Source: Arenicola marina
Lineage: Eukaryota; Annelida; Polychaeta; Arenicolidae
Assembly: GCA_964019135.1 (NCBI GenBank)
Contig: OZ025260.1
Location: 32,482,254-32,546,253 of the forward strand
Direction of reading: 5' to 3'
DNA length: 64,000 nt
Part shown: positions 63,501 through 64,000 of the stretch, piece by piece
How positions within the stretch are numbered: the stretch's first letter is position 1
Layout: every line of letters begins with the position of its first letter
Translations under genes and position numbers: made by a program
Notes under the pieces: model-generated
What the model saw: the letters and a program-made list of their open reading frames with translations, nothing else
Told to the model about the DNA's origin: nothing
The model's database searches: none

Positions 63501-64000
63501 CAGCTGGCCTCAGTCACGGACAGCCAAGGTAAGCGTGACGCTGATCTGGGACCAACTCTTCCTCACCTGCCAGCTGGCCTCAGTCACGGACAGCCAAGGT
63601 AAGCGTGACGCTGATCTGGGACCAACTCTTCCTCACCTGCCAGCAGGCCTCAGTCACGGACAGCCAAGGTAAGCGTGACGCTGATCTGGGACCAACTCTC
63701 TCTCACCTGCCAGCTGGCCTCAGTCACGGACAGCCAAGGTAAGCGTGACGCTGATCTGGGACCAACTCTTCCTCACCTGCCAGCTGGCCTCAGTCACGGA
63801 CAGCCAAGGTAAGCGTGACGCTGATCTGGGACCAACTCTTCCTCACCTGCCAACTGGCCTCAGTCACGGACAGCCAAGGTAAGCGTGACGCTGATCTGGC
63901 ACCAACTGTCTCTCACCTGCCAGCTGGCCTCAGTCACGGACAGCCAAGGTAAGCGTGACGCTGATCTGGGACCAACTCTCTCTCACCTGCCAGCTGGCCT
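51497..64000 (+). CDS. Clock: Clock, bHLH-PAS circadian transcription factor, partial (3' end beyond window), 13 coding exons
   Basis: CLOCK pairs with BMAL1/cycle, binds CACGTG E-boxes and drives the circadian feedback loop. Exons: 51497-51550, 56450-56598, 57105-57196, 57433-57522, 57982-58105, 58675-58794, 59085-59259, 59572-59678, 59828-59975, 60640-60839, 61302-61495, 62596-62622, 63086-63248; all GT-AG and in phase, about 544 residues from the first ATG. Basic helix-loop-helix at about 18-64, PAS-A about 85-205, PAS-B about 240-350 ([12 protein letters not shown], then [20 protein letters not shown]), a Ser/acidic linker, then a Gln-rich helix resembling the mammalian exon-19 region. 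The basic region [16 protein letters not shown] is closest to Drosophila CLK. Vertebrate NPAS2 is a paralogue, so Clock is the simplest name in an invertebrate. Transcription start and 3' end are not seen. Confidence 0.93.
53047..55110 (+). mobile_element. Ty3/gypsy-like LTR retrotransposon remnant: 5' LTR and gag, no pol
   Basis: A putative LTR at 53047-53363 begins TGTG and ends AACA, with AATAAA at about 53273. Three bases later comes TGGCGCAGTCGG, a primer-binding-site-like sequence of the kind used by some gypsy-group elements. Gag follows. No protease, reverse transcriptase, integrase or 3' LTR is present before 55110. It lies in Clock intron 1 in sense orientation. Confidence 0.82.
53447..54790 (+). 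pseudogene. Frameshifted gag with four CCHC zinc knuckles
   Basis: The first frame (53447 on) encodes an N-terminal Gln/Glu/Ala helix, then a retrotransposon-gag-like domain ([32 protein letters not shown]). A frameshift near 53855 moves it to the frame covering 53905-54528, and a second near 54470-54530 moves it to the frame with knuckles 2-4. C-X2-C-X4-H-X4-C knuckles lie at 54421-54462, 54582-54623, 54654-54695 and 54717-54758. Typical gypsy gag has one or two knuckles. Broken, so presumed inactive. Confidence 0.85.
55223..56327. mobile_element. pogo/Tigger-like DNA transposon remnant, TA-flanked
   Basis: TA then CCGTAAACGACCTATTAGAA at the left and TTCTAATAGGTCGTTTACGG then TA at the right: about 28-bp near-perfect TIRs, with a further GGTGCGGCTTATAATA block inverted in both subterminal regions. 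1105 bp. Contains a transposase N-terminal fragment on the minus strand and a 113-bp tandem duplication (55919 and 56032). It ends 120 bp before the Clock bHLH exon. Confidence 0.85.
55594..55746 (-). pseudogene. Transposase N-terminal HTH fragment (pogo/jerky type)
   Basis: The minus-strand frame starts [20 protein letters not shown] and continues [20 protein letters not shown] before a TGA at 55596-55594. This is the Psq/CENP-B-like helix-turn-helix found at the N-terminus of Tigger/jerky transposases. The rest of the transposase is missing. Confidence 0.78.
56450..56598 (+). CDS. Clock: Clock exon 2 (bHLH)
   Basis: Encodes [18 protein letters not shown], then [20 protein letters not shown]: basic region, helix 1, loop and helix 2 of the CLOCK bHLH. 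Acceptor CTTTCACAG, donor AAAG|GTGAGG, ends phase 1. Confidence 0.97.
56641..57104. other. Clock intron 2
   Basis: AT-rich intron with no repeat or gene recognised. Confidence 0.5.
57105..57196 (+). CDS. Clock: Clock exon 3 (linker to PAS-A)
   Basis: Encodes [20 protein letters not shown] then [11 protein letters not shown], matching [22 protein letters not shown] of vertebrate CLOCK. Acceptor TTTGCAG, donor CTCGAG|GTAAGC. The split GAG codon with exon 2 confirms the junction. Confidence 0.97.
57433..57522 (+). CDS. Clock: Clock exon 4 (PAS-A core)
   Basis: 30 codons, phase 0-0: [20 protein letters not shown] then [10 protein letters not shown], aligning with the PAS-A core [20 protein letters not shown]. 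Acceptor GCTATAG, donor CCCG|GTAAGT. Confidence 0.96.
57523..57981. other. Clock intron 4 with short diverged repeats
   Basis: Contains a G-run at 57668-57688 and four or five diverged copies of a 30-bp or so motif (TTGCCATGGCAACAGGCTATAACTACTTG type) at 57770-57930. No gene. Confidence 0.55.
57982..58105 (+). CDS. Clock: Clock exon 5 (PAS-A)
   Basis: Encodes [20 protein letters not shown] and [19 protein letters not shown], matching the [21 protein letters not shown] segment in position. Acceptor CTCGCAG, donor CGCA|GTAAGT. Confidence 0.93.
58110..58505. mobile_element. Dispersed repeat (family D), copy 2
   Basis: Lies in Clock intron 5 starting directly after the donor at 58106. Matches 37351-37735 in the same orientation. 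The ends carry ATCGACCGCGAT and ATCGACCGTGAT in related positions. Confidence 0.75.
58675..58794 (+). CDS. Clock: Clock exon 6 (end of PAS-A)
   Basis: Encodes [14 protein letters not shown], then [16 protein letters not shown], matching NQLEFCCHMLRG and YEYVKFIGNFKS of CLOCK. Acceptor CGTCTAG, donor ACTA|GTGAGT. Confidence 0.95.
59085..59259 (+). CDS. Clock: Clock exon 7 (PAS-A/PAS-B linker, start of PAS-B)
   Basis: Encodes [19 protein letters not shown] and then [20 protein letters not shown]. The [19 protein letters not shown] block is a hallmark of CLOCK/NPAS2. Acceptor GCCTGCCAG, donor CACAG|GTAAGC. Confidence 0.97.
59572..59678 (+). CDS. Clock: Clock exon 8 (PAS-B)
   Basis: Encodes [20 protein letters not shown] and [16 protein letters not shown], almost the same as the CLOCK PAS-B motif [19 protein letters not shown]. 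Acceptor TGTCACAG, donor CAAT|GTAAGT. Confidence 0.98.
59828..59975 (+). CDS. Clock: Clock exon 9 (PAS-B)
   Basis: Encodes [20 protein letters not shown] and [20 protein letters not shown], the most conserved part of the CLOCK PAC segment. Acceptor CTTTCAG, donor ATTGG|GTGGGC (a three-G run makes the exact base depend on phase). Exon length leaves phase 2, which the next exon completes. Confidence 0.97.
59976..60639. other. Clock intron 9
   Basis: Contains three diverged copies of CTGATATTATCATTTCTCCTTCCTAYCTTGTCCTGTTT-type sequence at 60000-60200 (about 65-120 bp apart), then an AAATTAAAAT-rich stretch at 60440-60600. No gene. Confidence 0.6.
60640..60839 (+). CDS. Clock: Clock exon 10 (post-PAS linker)
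   Basis: Starts [16 protein letters not shown], aligning with SYAEVRAERRRE after PAS-B, then a Ser/Pro-rich stretch ([20 protein letters not shown]). Acceptor GATATAG is weak in pyrimidines, but the phase fits on both sides. Donor CCAA|GTAGGT. Confidence 0.88.
61302..61495 (+). CDS. Clock: Clock exon 11 (acidic/Ser linker; 3' end seeds a minisatellite)
   Basis: Frame-matched exon encoding [17 protein letters not shown], then [17 protein letters not shown] and a Lys/Glu stretch ending AVHSTQ. Acceptor TTGGCAG has a poor pyrimidine tract. Donor ACACAG|GTGAGG. Its last 18 or so bases and the donor recur about 20 times in the following 750 bp. Confidence 0.8.
61478..62240 (+). repeat. Minisatellite of about 35 bp seeded by the Clock exon 11 end and donor
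   Basis: About 20 imperfect units of 29-46 bp, each starting GGTCACTCYACRCAGG and followed by a G-rich TAAGGGTGGGGGTGATGGGAG-type tail. The first unit is the real exon end plus donor. At least seven units keep a perfect CAGGTAAG donor sequence. Confidence 0.92.
62596..62622 (+). CDS. Clock: Clock exon 12 (27-nt microexon, probable)
   Basis: Nine codons (IPLELVIPQ), phase 0-0, bounded by a good acceptor (TTACCTTTCCAG) and a consensus donor (CCGCAG|GTAAGC). Both neighbours are also phase 0 at these junctions, so it can be included or skipped without changing frame. There is no homology support. Confidence 0.6.
63086..63248 (+). CDS. Clock: Clock exon 13 (Gln-rich coiled coil; 3' end seeds a 70-bp array)
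   Basis: Encodes [20 protein letters not shown] and then [20 protein letters not shown], resembling the [25 protein letters not shown] helix of mammalian CLOCK exon 19, a region that contacts regulators such as CIPC. Acceptor GGTTGCAG, donor CCAAG|GTAAGC at 63249, ends phase 1. The following exon is outside the window. Confidence 0.9.
63190..64000 (+). repeat. 70-bp minisatellite built from the 3' end and donor of Clock exon 13
   Basis: Each unit holds about 59 bases of exon-end sequence plus the 11 bases GTAAGCGTGAC. GTAAGC donors recur exactly every 70 bp at 63249, 63319, 63389, 63459, 63529, 63599, 63669, 63739, 63809, 63879 and 63949, and a twelfth unit runs off the edge. Unit variants differ at two sites (GATCTGGG/GATCTGAG and TCTTCCTC/TCTCTCTC). 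Confidence 0.97.

Noticed and set aside
63190-64000. CRISPR array
   Set aside because: Units are contiguous with no unique spacers and include eukaryotic exon and splice-donor sequence.

Overview
This is a eukaryotic, animal nuclear window. It holds parts of two spliced genes, recognised by homology of their translated exons and by exact agreement of splice phases, in a sea of transposon remnants and tandem repeats. No bacterial-type operon, CRISPR array or rRNA gene is present. The protein families point to an invertebrate. Minisatellites anchored on exon/intron boundaries, homopolymer G/C runs and many small inverted-repeat transposons would fit a lancelet (amphioxus). That is an inference, and another deuterostome or lophotrochozoan is possible.

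Minus strand, 38.2 kb down to 2.2 kb: a complete PPEF/RdgC-type protein phosphatase with EF-hands. Fifteen coding exons with GT-AG introns splice into one uninterrupted frame of 742 codons plus stop. It has an acylation-type N-terminus (MGCGIS), an IQ calmodulin-binding motif, a metallophosphatase domain with all signature motifs, and two canonical EF-hand loops at the C-terminus. Its sequence is closer to vertebrate PPEF2 than to PPEF1.

Plus strand, 51.5 kb to the right edge: the 5' two thirds or so of the circadian transcription factor Clock (bHLH-PAS). Thirteen coding exons are in phase and cover bHLH, PAS-A, PAS-B, a Ser/acidic linker, a 27-nt microexon and the Gln-rich coiled-coil exon. 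The 3' end lies outside the window. The two genes are head to head, about 13.3 kb apart.

Introns and spacer: two broken non-LTR retrotransposons lie in PPEF introns and a third, related to the first, lies in the spacer. Clock intron 1 holds a 5' LTR plus frameshifted gag of a Ty3/gypsy-like element, followed by a pogo/Tigger-like element with a transposase N-terminal fragment. There are several TIR/foldback elements. One family carries conserved E-box and CRE motifs and occurs both in PPEF and upstream of Clock. PPEF intron 8 is dominated by satellites: a GGGCCT hexamer, an 18-mer, and a 1.65-kb 15-bp array that creates long spurious ORFs.

The most striking signal is that three exons in the two genes have their 3' end and 5' splice site amplified into tandem repeats: PPEF exon 8 (77-bp unit), Clock exon 11 (about 35-bp unit, about 20 copies) and Clock exon 13 (70-bp unit, at least 11 donors). 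In each case reading past the first donor meets a stop codon.
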